Positions 7,607 through 14,500 of a stretch of DNA of 14,951 nt are shown in pieces. The stretch's first letter is position 1; each line of letters starts with the position of its first letter. The notes beneath the pieces were generated by a model, which did no database searches, was not told the origin of the DNA, and was given only the letters and a program-made list of their open reading frames with translations. The stretch comes from an uncultured Prevotellaceae bacterium (GTDB lineage Bacteria > Bacteroidota > Bacteroidia > Bacteroidales > Muribaculaceae). The stretch is taken from NCBI GenBank assembly GCA_937898675.1, contig CALEJB010000010.1, forward strand, positions 1 to 14,951. The letters run 5' to 3'. Made by a program: the position numbers and the translations under genes.

Positions 7607-8029
7607 TTAGCCCATAGCCCGGAACGCCAGGGCATAGGCGCGCACCTGCTTGACCATGGCCAGCAGACCGTTGCTGCGCGTGGGCGACAGGTGCTCCCGC
7701 AGCCCGATGCGCTCGATGAAGTACAGGTCGCTGTCCAGCACCTCCTGCGGCGTGGCGCCGTCCAGCACCTCGATGAGCATCGAGATGATGCCCTTGACGA
7801 TGATAGCGTCGCTGTCGGCCTGCAGCCGCATCTTGCCGTCCACCATGTCGGCCTGCAGCCACACGCGGCTCTGGCAGCCGTCAATGAGGTTGTCGGGCGT
7901 CTTGTAGCGCTCGTCGAGCGCGGGCATGGCGTTGCCCATGTCGATGATGCACTGGTAGCGGTCCATCCAGTCGGTGATGCCCTCAAACTCGTCGATTATA
8001 GCGTCCTGTCTGTCGTTGATCAATGACAT
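7607..8029 (-). CDS. sufE: SufE family Fe-S cluster assembly sulfur acceptor
   Basis: A 140-residue cytoplasmic SufE-family protein. In this family a conserved cysteine takes persulfide sulfur from the cysteine desulfurase SufS and passes it to the scaffold, raising the desulfurase rate. The signature is present: NLIDGCQSRVWL with the acceptor Cys52, preceded by PALDERYKTPDN. The C-terminal stretch IERIGLREHLSPTRSNGLLAM (from about 105) is also typical of the family, as is the length. There are no suf genes beside it; it stands alone upstream of two peptide transporters, 60 bases apart. A TAnnTTTG box lies 36 bases upstream of the ATG, giving a short leader. Confidence 0.95.
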   Translation of the reverse strand: MSLINDRQDAIIDEFEGITDWMDRYQCIIDMGNAMPALDERYKTPDNLIDGCQSRVWLQADMVDGKMRLQADSDAIIVKGIISMLIEVLDGATPQEVLDSDLYFIERIGLREHLSPTRSNGLLAMVKQVRAYALAFRAMG

Positions 8030-8064
8030 TGTATATTTTGGAATGTGTAATTAGTTTTAACCTC

Positions 8065-8072
8065 CAAAGTTA
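8065..8072 (-). promoter_or_regulatory. -7 box of the sufE promoter
   Basis: TAACTTTG on the minus strand fits TAnnTTTG perfectly, 36 bases before the sufE ATG. No clear -33 TTTG at the expected distance. Confidence 0.5.
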
Positions 8073-8259
8073 GGCAATTTTTTTGAATCCGCCTCTTGTT
8101 AAGGCACAAAAAAATCAAAAATCAAGCAATGTTGTCCTAAATAACGTGAGTTCGATGAAAAATAATCAAAAGATAGTCAATCGTTTATCGATTTCACGCT
8201 CTAATTGTAACATTGGTTTCTTTGGGAAAAAGCAGCTCAAGGTCAAGGCCGAGTGTCTG

Positions 8260-8506
8260 GATGGCGTGGGGGTTTCGGCACTATAAACGCAAGGGGCCTC
8301 GAAGAGGGCCAACTGCTATATCATTACTTATTTTATCTCGCAAGCGGCGCAATGGCCCATGCCGGGCACAAAGCGCTGGGGGCGCGATGTGTGAGCCGCA
8401 ACGCGGCGCAACTGTAACCGGGGTTGAGCGAGCGGCGCGAGCGAGGCCCTGGACGGGCACTCTCCTATGGTGATGCGGGCTGAAAGTCCGCGATATCCAC
8501 GCCATC
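8260..8506 (+). promoter_or_regulatory. Structured RNA resembling a cobalamin riboswitch
   Basis: A GC-rich, highly foldable segment on the strand opposite to all genes. Core similarities to cobalamin riboswitches: GCGCAACTGTAA (8406-8417; family CCCGCaaCTGTaA), a preceding TGTGTGAGCCG (8388-8398 region) that fits the family's GGTGnnAnnCC with compensating changes, CACT (8458-8461), and AGTCCGCGATATCCACGCC at the 3' end, a degenerate B12 box. Helices seen: GCCC/GGGC (8355-8367), CCGGGG/CCCTGG (8418-8423 with 8447-8452), GCGGGC-TGAAA-GTCCGC (8475-8491). The 3' end CCACGCCATC (8497-8506) pairs perfectly over 10 bases with 8260-8269, or alternatively as GGCG..TGG (8346-8355). A terminator follows 16 bases later. 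No cobalamin gene and no plus-strand gene follows. The family's GGGAAGG core is not intact, so this could be a variant, a decayed copy or another RNA class. Confidence 0.5.
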
Positions 8507-8521
8507 AACGGTCGCTATGGC

Positions 8522-8554
8522 ATGGGCGGCCCCACCCGCGGGTCGCCCATTTTT
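8522..8554 (+). terminator. Intrinsic terminator behind the structured RNA
   Basis: ATGGGCG (8522-8528) pairs with CGCCCAT (8544-8550), with the stem extended inward by GCCC/GGGT to 11 pairs, and is directly followed by TTTTTG on the plus strand. This is the expected expression platform of a transcriptional riboswitch. The left arm ATGGGC is also complementary to GCCCAT at 8355-8360 inside the RNA, a possible anti-terminator pairing. Confidence 0.7.
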
Positions 8555-8707
8555 GCGCAGCCATCGGGGCGGGGTGCGCCGTTTGGCACGACAATTGCAC
8601 GATGGACCGATGAAAAAGGAGAGAAAAGGTCAGTAAACGACAAGTCCCGCGGGCAGTGATGCCGGCGGGACTTGGATTTTTTTATGGGTCGATAGCCTGA
8701 CCCCTTA
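8555..8707. other. Gene-poor segment between terminator and chaperone gene
   Basis: No credible protein gene. On the plus strand only a very short reading frame is present, 8 codons (MKKERKGQ) starting near 8610 just after GACCG; it overlaps no known family and may be chance. The segment ends in a second hairpin and T-tract. With the RNA upstream, the whole 8030-8707 gap of 678 bases is explained except for 8073-8259, an AT-rich stretch in which I see nothing definite. Confidence 0.4.
8642..8683 (+). terminator. Terminator hairpin, plus strand or bidirectional
   Basis: AAGTCCCGC (8642-8650) pairs with GCGGGACTT (8665-8673); TGGA is followed by seven T on the plus strand (8677-8683). It lies 35 bases past the chaperone stop codon, so it may also end that minus-strand transcript, but the T-tract favours a plus-strand RNA coming from the riboswitch-like element. 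Confidence 0.6.
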
Positions 8708-10807
8708 TCAATAGAAGTCAATGAGGCTCTTCTTCACCTTGGTGGCCTTGCTCAGGATGCCGTTGATGGCCTGGCGGCTGGCGAACAGGCTGGCGCCGCG
8801 GCTCTGTGCATAGCGGCGGTCGAGTTCTTCCTTGGTGGCCTTGCGCTCGGCCTTCTCCTGCTTGATGGCCTGATAGACATAGACGCCGTCCTTGCCTGCC
8901 CAGGGACCCATCACCTTGCCGGTCTTGGCAACGCTCATGCGGCCCAGCAGACCGGTCTCGTTGCCAATCTTGGGATTGCCGTTGGTGCTGAACACCACGC
9001 TCGTGGTGTCAACCTGGCAGCCCATGGCAGCGGCATAGCCCTGGATGTCGGTAGCCTTGCCGGTGTACTGCTTCACCAGAGCCTCGCCCTTCTTGCGGTT
9101 GCGCACGCGCTGCTCGAGTATCTTGCGGCCCTCGGCAAAGTTCCAAGGCAGGTAATCGCCTTCATAGATTTCGTCGATGGCAACGGCCAGCAGCACGTCC
9201 TTGTTGTCGCTGAAGATGGGCGACACATCACCCTTCTTGCTGTCAAACGCCCACTTCACGGCCTTGCGGCTGTCCTTGATGCCGCCCTGGCCAAACTGGT
9301 TCATGCCCAGTTGAGCGGTCGAGGGACCGATGAGCATCTCGGCGGCGTTGTAGCCGTTCTTGGCGGCATTGTCCTCAAACGCCTTCACGGTCTTGTTCTT
9401 GTTCAGGTAGGCCTGGAACTTGTCGAGCGTGGCCTCGCTGGTCTTGGTGCTGGCATAGGCCTCGTGGTTCACGACGCCCAGGGTGTAGAACGTCTTGGCG
9501 GGCTTGCGCTCGTTCACCTTCACGAGCTGGGCTCCCTGCTCGTTGCTGTTGAACACAAAGTACTCGCCGATGGTGGCGTTGGCCACCTTGTTCTTGATGG
9601 AGTCGGGCGAAGCAAACACGCGGTTCCAGCTGTTGAGCTTGCCGTCAACCTTCTGCGGGAACGCCTTCTTCACGTCGTCAAGGCTCTTGCCGCTGTTGAG
9701 CTGTGCGAGCACGTCCTTCTGCACCTTGGCGTCGCCCTGTACAATCACATAGCCCATGTCAACCGAGTCGAGGCTGACCATCTTGTTGATGAGCTTGTAC
9801 ATGGTGTACTTGTTCTGGCTCTTGACATAGGCAGCGGTGTCGCGCGTGGTGGCGCCCACGTTGGCGTTCAGGAAAAAGTCCTTCACGCTGGCGGGCAGCT
9901 CCTTGGCGGTGTACATGCCCGTGTCCACCATCACCGAACCCAGCTGGCGCACGGCTTCCACGCCGGTGCCCACTTGCAGCTTGTTCCATGCCTCGGCGGC
10001 CAGCTTGTCGGCCATGGCGATGTCCTCGGCGCTGGGCTCAATGTTCACGGCGATGTAGTGAATCATGCGGGCGGGCTCCTCAATCTTGAACATGGGTTTG
10101 AGCTTCTCCCACTCGGCCTTCAGCTCCTCGTCGGTGACGGGGAAGTCCTTGTCGTCGAGCGATGCATAGTCCTTCTTGGCGAACAGCAGCACGTTGGTGT
10201 TGGCATCCTCTTCCTCCATGGCCTTGCGGTCCAAGTCGTTGGCCTGCATGCAGCCGGCAACGAGCATCATCAGCTTGGCGCTCTGGTATTCCTTGGTGAT
10301 GTTGTCCTGCATCTCCTGCCACTTGGCGCGCAACTCAGCCACCTGTGCCTCCTGGACGCCCTGCTTGCCGGGGTTCATCAGGAAGTCATAGAACTCGGCG
10401 GGCGACTGGGCGCCAGCCTGCTGGCAGAACTGTACCACAGCGGGCGCGGGGTTCTTGCCCACCATCAACTCGCTGATTTCGTTGTCGCTCACGACAATGC
10501 CCAGCTTTTCATACTCCTGCTGGAACAACTTCTCGCTGATCATCTCGTCAAGAACCTGCTGCTGGCGGATCGAGCCGTCAACGTCCTTCTGGCTCTCGTC
10601 GTTCTGGGCCAGAGCGGCCTCTTTCTCAACGCGGTGCTGATAAGTCATGATGTCAATCTTCTCACTGCCAATCTTTGCGACGGCGCTGTTTCCACCGGAA
10701 CGACCGATGGCCTCGACACCAACCTCGATAATGAATGCGAGCAATGCGGCGCCGATAACGATGGCAAGAATCTTCTTCCTTTGCCTAATTTTCTCTAATG
10801 TAGCCAT
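8708..10807 (-). CDS. PpiD/SurA-like membrane-anchored periplasmic chaperone
   Basis: A 699-residue protein of the SurA N-terminal/PpiC peptidyl-prolyl isomerase group, with PpiD-like architecture. A short basic cytoplasmic N-terminus (IRQRKK) and one membrane helix (about residues 13-30) anchor it; the rest is periplasmic. Residues 40-240 form the helical SurA_N-like chaperone domain (KIGSEKIDIMTYQHRV near 45, then QQQVLDEMISEKLFQQEYEKLGI near 82-104). Residues about 245-343 look like a parvulin-type rotamase domain (MIHYIAVNI), followed by more repeats of similar type up to a C-terminal helical part. I cannot identify the full set of parvulin catalytic residues, so isomerase activity is uncertain, as for PpiD itself. 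The expected role is helping exported proteins fold in the periplasm. It is monocistronic, with a near-perfect promoter. Confidence 0.9.
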   Translation of the reverse strand: MATLEKIRQRKKILAIVIGAALLAFIIEVGVEAIGRSGGNSAVAKIGSEKIDIMTYQHRVEKEAALAQNDESQKDVDGSIRQQQVLDEMISEKLFQQEYEKLGIVVSDNEISELMVGKNPAPAVVQFCQQAGAQSPAEFYDFLMNPGKQGVQEAQVAELRAKWQEMQDNITKEYQSAKLMMLVAGCMQANDLDRKAMEEEDANTNVLLFAKKDYASLDDKDFPVTDEELKAEWEKLKPMFKIEEPARMIHYIAVNIEPSAEDIAMADKLAAEAWNKLQVGTGVEAVRQLGSVMVDTGMYTAKELPASVKDFFLNANVGATTRDTAAYVKSQNKYTMYKLINKMVSLDSVDMGYVIVQGDAKVQKDVLAQLNSGKSLDDVKKAFPQKVDGKLNSWNRVFASPDSIKNKVANATIGEYFVFNSNEQGAQLVKVNERKPAKTFYTLGVVNHEAYASTKTSEATLDKFQAYLNKNKTVKAFEDNAAKNGYNAAEMLIGPSTAQLGMNQFGQGGIKDSRKAVKWAFDSKKGDVSPIFSDNKDVLLAVAIDEIYEGDYLPWNFAEGRKILEQRVRNRKKGEALVKQYTGKATDIQGYAAAMGCQVDTTSVVFSTNGNPKIGNETGLLGRMSVAKTGKVMGPWAGKDGVYVYQAIKQEKAERKATKEELDRRYAQSRGASLFASRQAINGILSKATKVKKSLIDFY

Positions 10808-10868
10808 TTACAATTGTTATTATAATGTTATTGTTTTCAATTTTCGGACTTTTCGCCAAATAAACACG

Positions 10869-10899
10869 CAAAATTAGTCATTTTTTACATTATACCAAA
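10869..10899 (-). promoter_or_regulatory. Promoter of the chaperone gene
   Basis: On the minus strand: TTTG (10896-10899), 19 bases, TAATTTTG (10869-10876). Both elements match the Bacteroidetes consensus perfectly with ideal spacing. Transcription would begin about 55 bases before the ATG. Confidence 0.8.
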
Positions 10900-10963
10900 A
10901 AAAACGCTTGCTTTTTTATCAACACCCTGTCTCGGGCGGGCCATCGGACGGCGCGTGACACGG

Positions 10964-11000
10964 CAAGGCCCCGCGCCGTGCTTGCCGGTGCGGGGCCTTG
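10964..11000 (-). terminator. GC-rich 3' hairpin of the BspA-like gene
   Basis: Perfect 11-base arms CAAGGCCCCGC (10964-10974) and GCGGGGCCTTG (10990-11000), 33 bases past the stop at 11033. No U-tract follows on the minus strand. Nearly the same hairpin occurs at 14410-14449 after the neighbouring dockerin gene, which supports a shared 3'-end role. Confidence 0.6.
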
Positions 11001-11032
11001 GAGGATGGGGGTTTGTCCGTGCGGACTGCCCG

Positions 11033-14000
11033 TTACTGTGCGGCCTTGTCGTCAATGACGCGGCTGTCGGGAGCGGGCTTGCCGGCAGGAACGGGCTTGA
11101 GGGGTGCCTCGTCGATGGCAGCGCTGTGGCGGGCCTGTACGGCCTGCGAGGGCTGCTGCGGGGCCTTGAACAGCTGGCTCAGGTCCACGGGCTTGCTGTC
11201 CACGGGCGCGGCGGCGCTGTGGCGGGCGGGCATCTCAAGGATAGAGAGCGCCTTGTCGGCCGCGGGCGCCATCAGGGCACTGGGCCATGTGCCGTTGAGC
11301 AGGTAGTCGATGAGCGCGCTGATGTCGGCGGGGTCAACGGTGCCGCTCTGGTCGCAGTCGGCGTTGGCCTCGTTGATTTGTGCGCCGTTGAGCAGGTAAT
11401 CGATGAGCGCGCTGATGTCGGCGGGGTCAATGTTGCCGTCGCCGTTCACGTCACCGCGGGTGACGATAACGGGAGCCTCGCCCGGGCTGATGACGATGGT
11501 GCCGGCATGGGCGCGGCCGTTGGCGTTGCACACCCAGCCAAACAGATAGTCCTCGGGCGTCTCGTCGATGCTGCGCCAGTAGCCGCCCTCGGGCTCGGAG
11601 ATGTAGCAGTCGTTCAGCGTCATGTACTCATACCACTGGAACGGGTAGAAATTGCCTTCGGGCACTAACTCGGCATAGATGTTCCTGAACACTACCGTCG
11701 GGTTGATGCCCATGCCGCCCCACATGACGACGGAGCCTTCGAAGTGGAAGTTGCCGTCGGCCAGCGTCGTGAAGGACACGCTCGTGGTGTCCACGCTCTG
11801 GTGCATGACGGGCGTAGTCTCGGAATAGATGTTGAGCGAGTGGTCTTTGCGGGTGTAGGATGCGCCCTCGATGCTGAGGTTGGGGCCGTCGGCGCAGATG
11901 CCGAGGTCCACGGGGTTGTCTTCCAGACCGATGCTGTTGTCGTGGCCGGTAAAGAAGACTCTGGCGTCCTTGCCGTTGTGGAAGTTGATGGCCACGTCAT
12001 CGGAGAGCAGCGTGGCGCCGTTGAGTGCCACGAGGTTGCCCTCGGGGATGTACTGTACCGAGCCGCTGATGCCGGGGCCGGTGATGTTGTTGCAGTTGGC
12101 GTTGGTGACGGGGATGCCGCAGATGTCAACGCCGTAATAGGTTCCGGGCTCGATGACAGCGGGCTGGTCAACCACGACTTCGCCATATTGGTCCACGATG
12201 CCGCTCACGCCGGTGCTCCATTTGCCGCCCAGGGGCTGAGCGATGTAGCAGTCGGTGAGCGTGAGGTTGTGCATGTAGCTGATGGGGTAGTAGCGGTTGG
12301 TGCCCGCGGGGTTCATGGCCACGCGCGACGAGGTCACGGTGAGGGTGCCCCATGTGGTGTACATGTCGGTCGAGGGACCCTGGATGGGGCAGTACTGCTG
12401 GCTGGTGAGGTCCAGCGCCACGTTGGTGATGGCGCCGCCCAACTCGTCGCCAAACACCAGGCATGCCATGGCCGTGGTGGCGGTGAGCTTGCTGTTGCCA
12501 TAGCCGTTGCCCGTCACGTTGAGGCGGCCCGCCGACACGATGCCGTACATGGGCTGGGCGTCGGCGGTGCCGATGCGGTTGCCGGTGCCCACGATGCGCA
12601 CGGTGTTGGGACGGTTGGCGTCGATGACGTTGAACGAGATGGCGTACTCCGATTCGCCGCCGGTGATGGTGGCGTTCTCGAGCGTGAGCGTGTTGCTCGA
12701 CGGGTCATAGGTCACCTTGCCGCCCACGATGTTGGGGCTGGTGATGTTGTGCATGTTGGCGTTGGTCACTTGCACGCCGCCCACCCACACGTCATACCAT
12801 ACCAGCTCCTCGGTGGTGGTGATGCTGTAGAATTTCTTCCAGTAGTCGGCGGCGCTGTAGTCGGTGACGGCGGCCTGCGTCGGCACGTGCAGCGTGGCGC
12901 GTTGCTGGTCGGGCTGGTAGAAGGTGTTGCTGGGCACCGTCGCCGGCGTGGTGTTCATGACATGCAGGTCGGTGAGGTTGGGCATGTAGTATATCGAATA
13001 TTCACCGTAGTTTGTCACGCCGGAGGGCAGCGTGAGGACCTCGGCTTGACTTACCCAAAAGGCGTCGTGCCCCACCTTGGTGAGGGCGCTGCACGGCTTG
13101 AAGTTGAACTGCTTGATGGATGCCGACGAGCTGTAGAATGCGCTGTCGCCAATCTCGGTGATGAGGTAGCGCTTGCCGCTGTGGCACATGTCGTCTTCCT
13201 CATACAGCGACGGCGAGTAGGATGTCGCTGTCGTGGTCTCGATGTTGGGGTGATACACATACTTGGCCGTGCCGGCAAAGGTCATATTGCCATAGGTCAC
13301 CGGCTGGTTGCTGGTGATGGTCATGTGGTAGATCGACGAGGCGTTGTAGCCGCTGGCGCCGTAGTTGTAGTCATAGGCGCCGGCCTTGACGGTAAATCTG
13401 TCCCAGCCGCTGGCGTTGTTGTACTGGCGCACCGAGCCCACCGGGCAATACATCCGGCACGACCCGGGAGCGCAGGTAAAGACCATGTTGGCGGGCGGCG
13501 TGGCCATGTTGCAGTACACGGTCTCCAGGTTGTCGCAATAGTTCAGTGCGTTGTAGCCCAGCGAGGTCACCGACGACGGGATGAGCACCGTGTGCAACTT
13601 GCTGCAGCCGCACAGGGCGTTGCTGGCCACCGTCTTCACGCCATAGGGGATGATGGCCTGCGTCAGGCCCGTGTAGGCCAGCGCGCAGTAGTCTATCGAC
13701 GTGATCCAGTGAGGCAACGCAAAGTCGCTCAACTCGTAGCAACTATAAAAGGTGTAATAGGGGATGTTGGTCATGCCCGTGCTCCAGGTCGCCGTCTTGA
13801 GGCTGTCGCAGCCATAGAACGCGCCTTGGCCCATCCACGTCACCGCGTTGGGAATGGTAACGCTCGTGAAGTGGTCGCAGTTCATAAAGGCGTAGTTGCC
13901 GATGCTGGTCACGCCCTCGGGGATGATGAGCTGGGGCAGTATCTTGCAGCCCGAGAATGCATAAGCGCCAATCTTGGTGATGGTGCTGGGCAGCGTGCAA

Positions 14001-14275
14001 CTTGTCATGCCCGTGCAGTCCTTGAACGCCGAGTCGCCAATGGCGGTGCAGGTGTACATCACGCCGTTGTAGATGGGGTTGGCGGGAATGATCCACTGGG
14101 CGCTGTACTTCGAGGGGCGCTGTGTCACCTCGCAGGTGCGGTTGGTCGTGCTCGTGATGTTGAAGCACACGTTGTTGTAGGTGAAGTCATAGGCACCCGC
14201 CGTCAGCGAGGTGCACAATGCCAACAGCAACAGCATGCGCAGCGTCACGCGCGATAATGTCGTTTGTCTGTTCAT
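11033..14275 (-). CDS. BspA-like leucine-rich surface protein with dockerin
   Basis: A 1080-residue exported protein. Residues 1-28 form a signal peptide (LLLLALCTSLTAGA). Residues about 70-260 are BspA-type leucine-rich repeats, recognisable by IGDSAFKDC, IGAYAFSGC, IGNYAFMNC and similar. A second LRR block follows at about 375-480, ending in WKKFYSI. Two copies of a roughly 220-residue beta-rich module follow, beginning YDVWVGGVQVTNANMHNIT (near 492) and YGVDICGIPVTNANCNNIT (near 712), each ending with LTDCYI/LNDCYI plus GGKW/GGYW. Residues 940-995 are a dockerin pair with loops DVNGDGNIDPAD and DCDQSGTVDPAD. An 85-residue Ala/Pro-rich tail follows, ending PLKPVPAGKPAPDSRVIDDKAAQ-like. BspA-type repeats often bind host or bacterial surface ligands; the ligand here is unknown. 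It has its own promoter and a 3' hairpin. The tail is shared with the gene upstream. Confidence 0.9.
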   Translation of the reverse strand: MNRQTTLSRVTLRMLLLLALCTSLTAGAYDFTYNNVCFNITSTTNRTCEVTQRPSKYSAQWIIPANPIYNGVMYTCTAIGDSAFKDCTGMTSCTLPSTITKIGAYAFSGCKILPQLIIPEGVTSIGNYAFMNCDHFTSVTIPNAVTWMGQGAFYGCDSLKTATWSTGMTNIPYYTFYSCYELSDFALPHWITSIDYCALAYTGLTQAIIPYGVKTVASNALCGCSKLHTVLIPSSVTSLGYNALNYCDNLETVYCNMATPPANMVFTCAPGSCRMYCPVGSVRQYNNASGWDRFTVKAGAYDYNYGASGYNASSIYHMTITSNQPVTYGNMTFAGTAKYVYHPNIETTTATSYSPSLYEEDDMCHSGKRYLITEIGDSAFYSSSASIKQFNFKPCSALTKVGHDAFWVSQAEVLTLPSGVTNYGEYSIYYMPNLTDLHVMNTTPATVPSNTFYQPDQQRATLHVPTQAAVTDYSAADYWKKFYSITTTEELVWYDVWVGGVQVTNANMHNITSPNIVGGKVTYDPSSNTLTLENATITGGESEYAISFNVIDANRPNTVRIVGTGNRIGTADAQPMYGIVSAGRLNVTGNGYGNSKLTATTAMACLVFGDELGGAITNVALDLTSQQYCPIQGPSTDMYTTWGTLTVTSSRVAMNPAGTNRYYPISYMHNLTLTDCYIAQPLGGKWSTGVSGIVDQYGEVVVDQPAVIEPGTYYGVDICGIPVTNANCNNITGPGISGSVQYIPEGNLVALNGATLLSDDVAINFHNGKDARVFFTGHDNSIGLEDNPVDLGICADGPNLSIEGASYTRKDHSLNIYSETTPVMHQSVDTTSVSFTTLADGNFHFEGSVVMWGGMGINPTVVFRNIYAELVPEGNFYPFQWYEYMTLNDCYISEPEGGYWRSIDETPEDYLFGWVCNANGRAHAGTIVISPGEAPVIVTRGDVNGDGNIDPADISALIDYLLNGAQINEANADCDQSGTVDPADISALIDYLLNGTWPSALMAPAADKALSILEMPARHSAAAPVDSKPVDLSQLFKAPQQPSQAVQARHSAAIDEAPLKPVPAGKPAPDSRVIDDKAAQ
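11291..11430 (-). repeat. Near-identical DNA repeats encoding the two dockerin halves
   Basis: Two 47-base direct repeats, 11291-11337 and 11384-11430, differ at a single base and are 93 bases (31 codons) apart. They encode the DPADISALIDYLLNG part of each dockerin half. The flanking loop sequences differ more. Confidence 0.85.
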
Positions 14276-14336
14276 CTTGTTGTTTTTTTTAGTTGGTTAA
14301 TATTGGTTTTTGGCTTTTTGATAATTCATCAACTTG

Positions 14337-14368
14337 CAAAATTACTCACATAATTTAATATATACAAA
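14337..14368 (-). promoter_or_regulatory. Promoter of the BspA-like gene
   Basis: On the minus strand: TTTG (14365-14368), 20 bases, TAATTTTG (14337-14344). Perfect match to the Bacteroidetes -33/-7 consensus, 61 bases before the ATG. The -7 box is the same 8-mer as in the promoters at 1261 and 10869. Confidence 0.8.
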
Positions 14369-14409
14369 AAAATCGTGCATATTTGCTGCCGTCTGCTCTC
14401 GCTCGGCAA

Positions 14410-14449
14410 CAAGGCCCCGCAGGCGCACGTGTGCCGGTGCGGGGCCTTG
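14410..14449 (-). terminator. GC-rich 3' hairpin of the partial dockerin gene
   Basis: Perfect arms CAAGGCCCCGC (14410-14420) and GCGGGGCCTTG (14439-14449), with a self-complementary inner part (GGCGCAC/GTGTGCC), 51 bases past the stop at 14501. On the minus strand only TTGTTG follows; a run of eight T lies on the plus-strand side. Related in sequence to the hairpin at 10964-11000. Confidence 0.6.
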
Positions 14450-14500
14450 ACAGGTCTTTTTTTTGCAGTGATATGGATGCCGGCCACAGCCCTGCGGGGG

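Noticed and set aside
8083..8286. 67-codon plus-strand frame before the structured RNA
   Set aside because: Starts with TTG, has no recognisable family and runs into the RNA element; composition looks like translated non-coding DNA.
8327..8336. TATTTTAT as promoter of the structured RNA
   Set aside because: Two mismatches to TAnnTTTG and no -33 element; TTTCTTTG at 8217-8224 is one mismatch better but also lacks a clear -33, so no promoter was called.
8260..8506. RNase P RNA, tmRNA, SRP RNA or 6S RNA as identity of the structured RNA
   Set aside because: The conserved blocks of RNase P (GAGGAAAGTCCG), the tRNA-like end of tmRNA and the SRP GGAAGGAAGC core are absent, and the multi-hairpin shape does not fit 6S RNA.
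8281..8508. 75-codon minus-strand frame across the structured RNA
   Set aside because: Arg/Pro-rich translation with no family signature; the plus-strand helices and terminator explain the segment better.
9311..10798. 495-codon plus-strand open frame opposite the chaperone gene
   Set aside because: Mirror of a well-supported gene; the translation is Leu/Val/Gly/His-rich with no family signature.
11744..14257. 837-codon plus-strand open frame opposite the BspA-like gene
   Set aside because: Low-complexity Val/Gly/Ala/His translation without a signal peptide or domain; it mirrors the real gene, which has a promoter, signal peptide, LRRs and dockerin.
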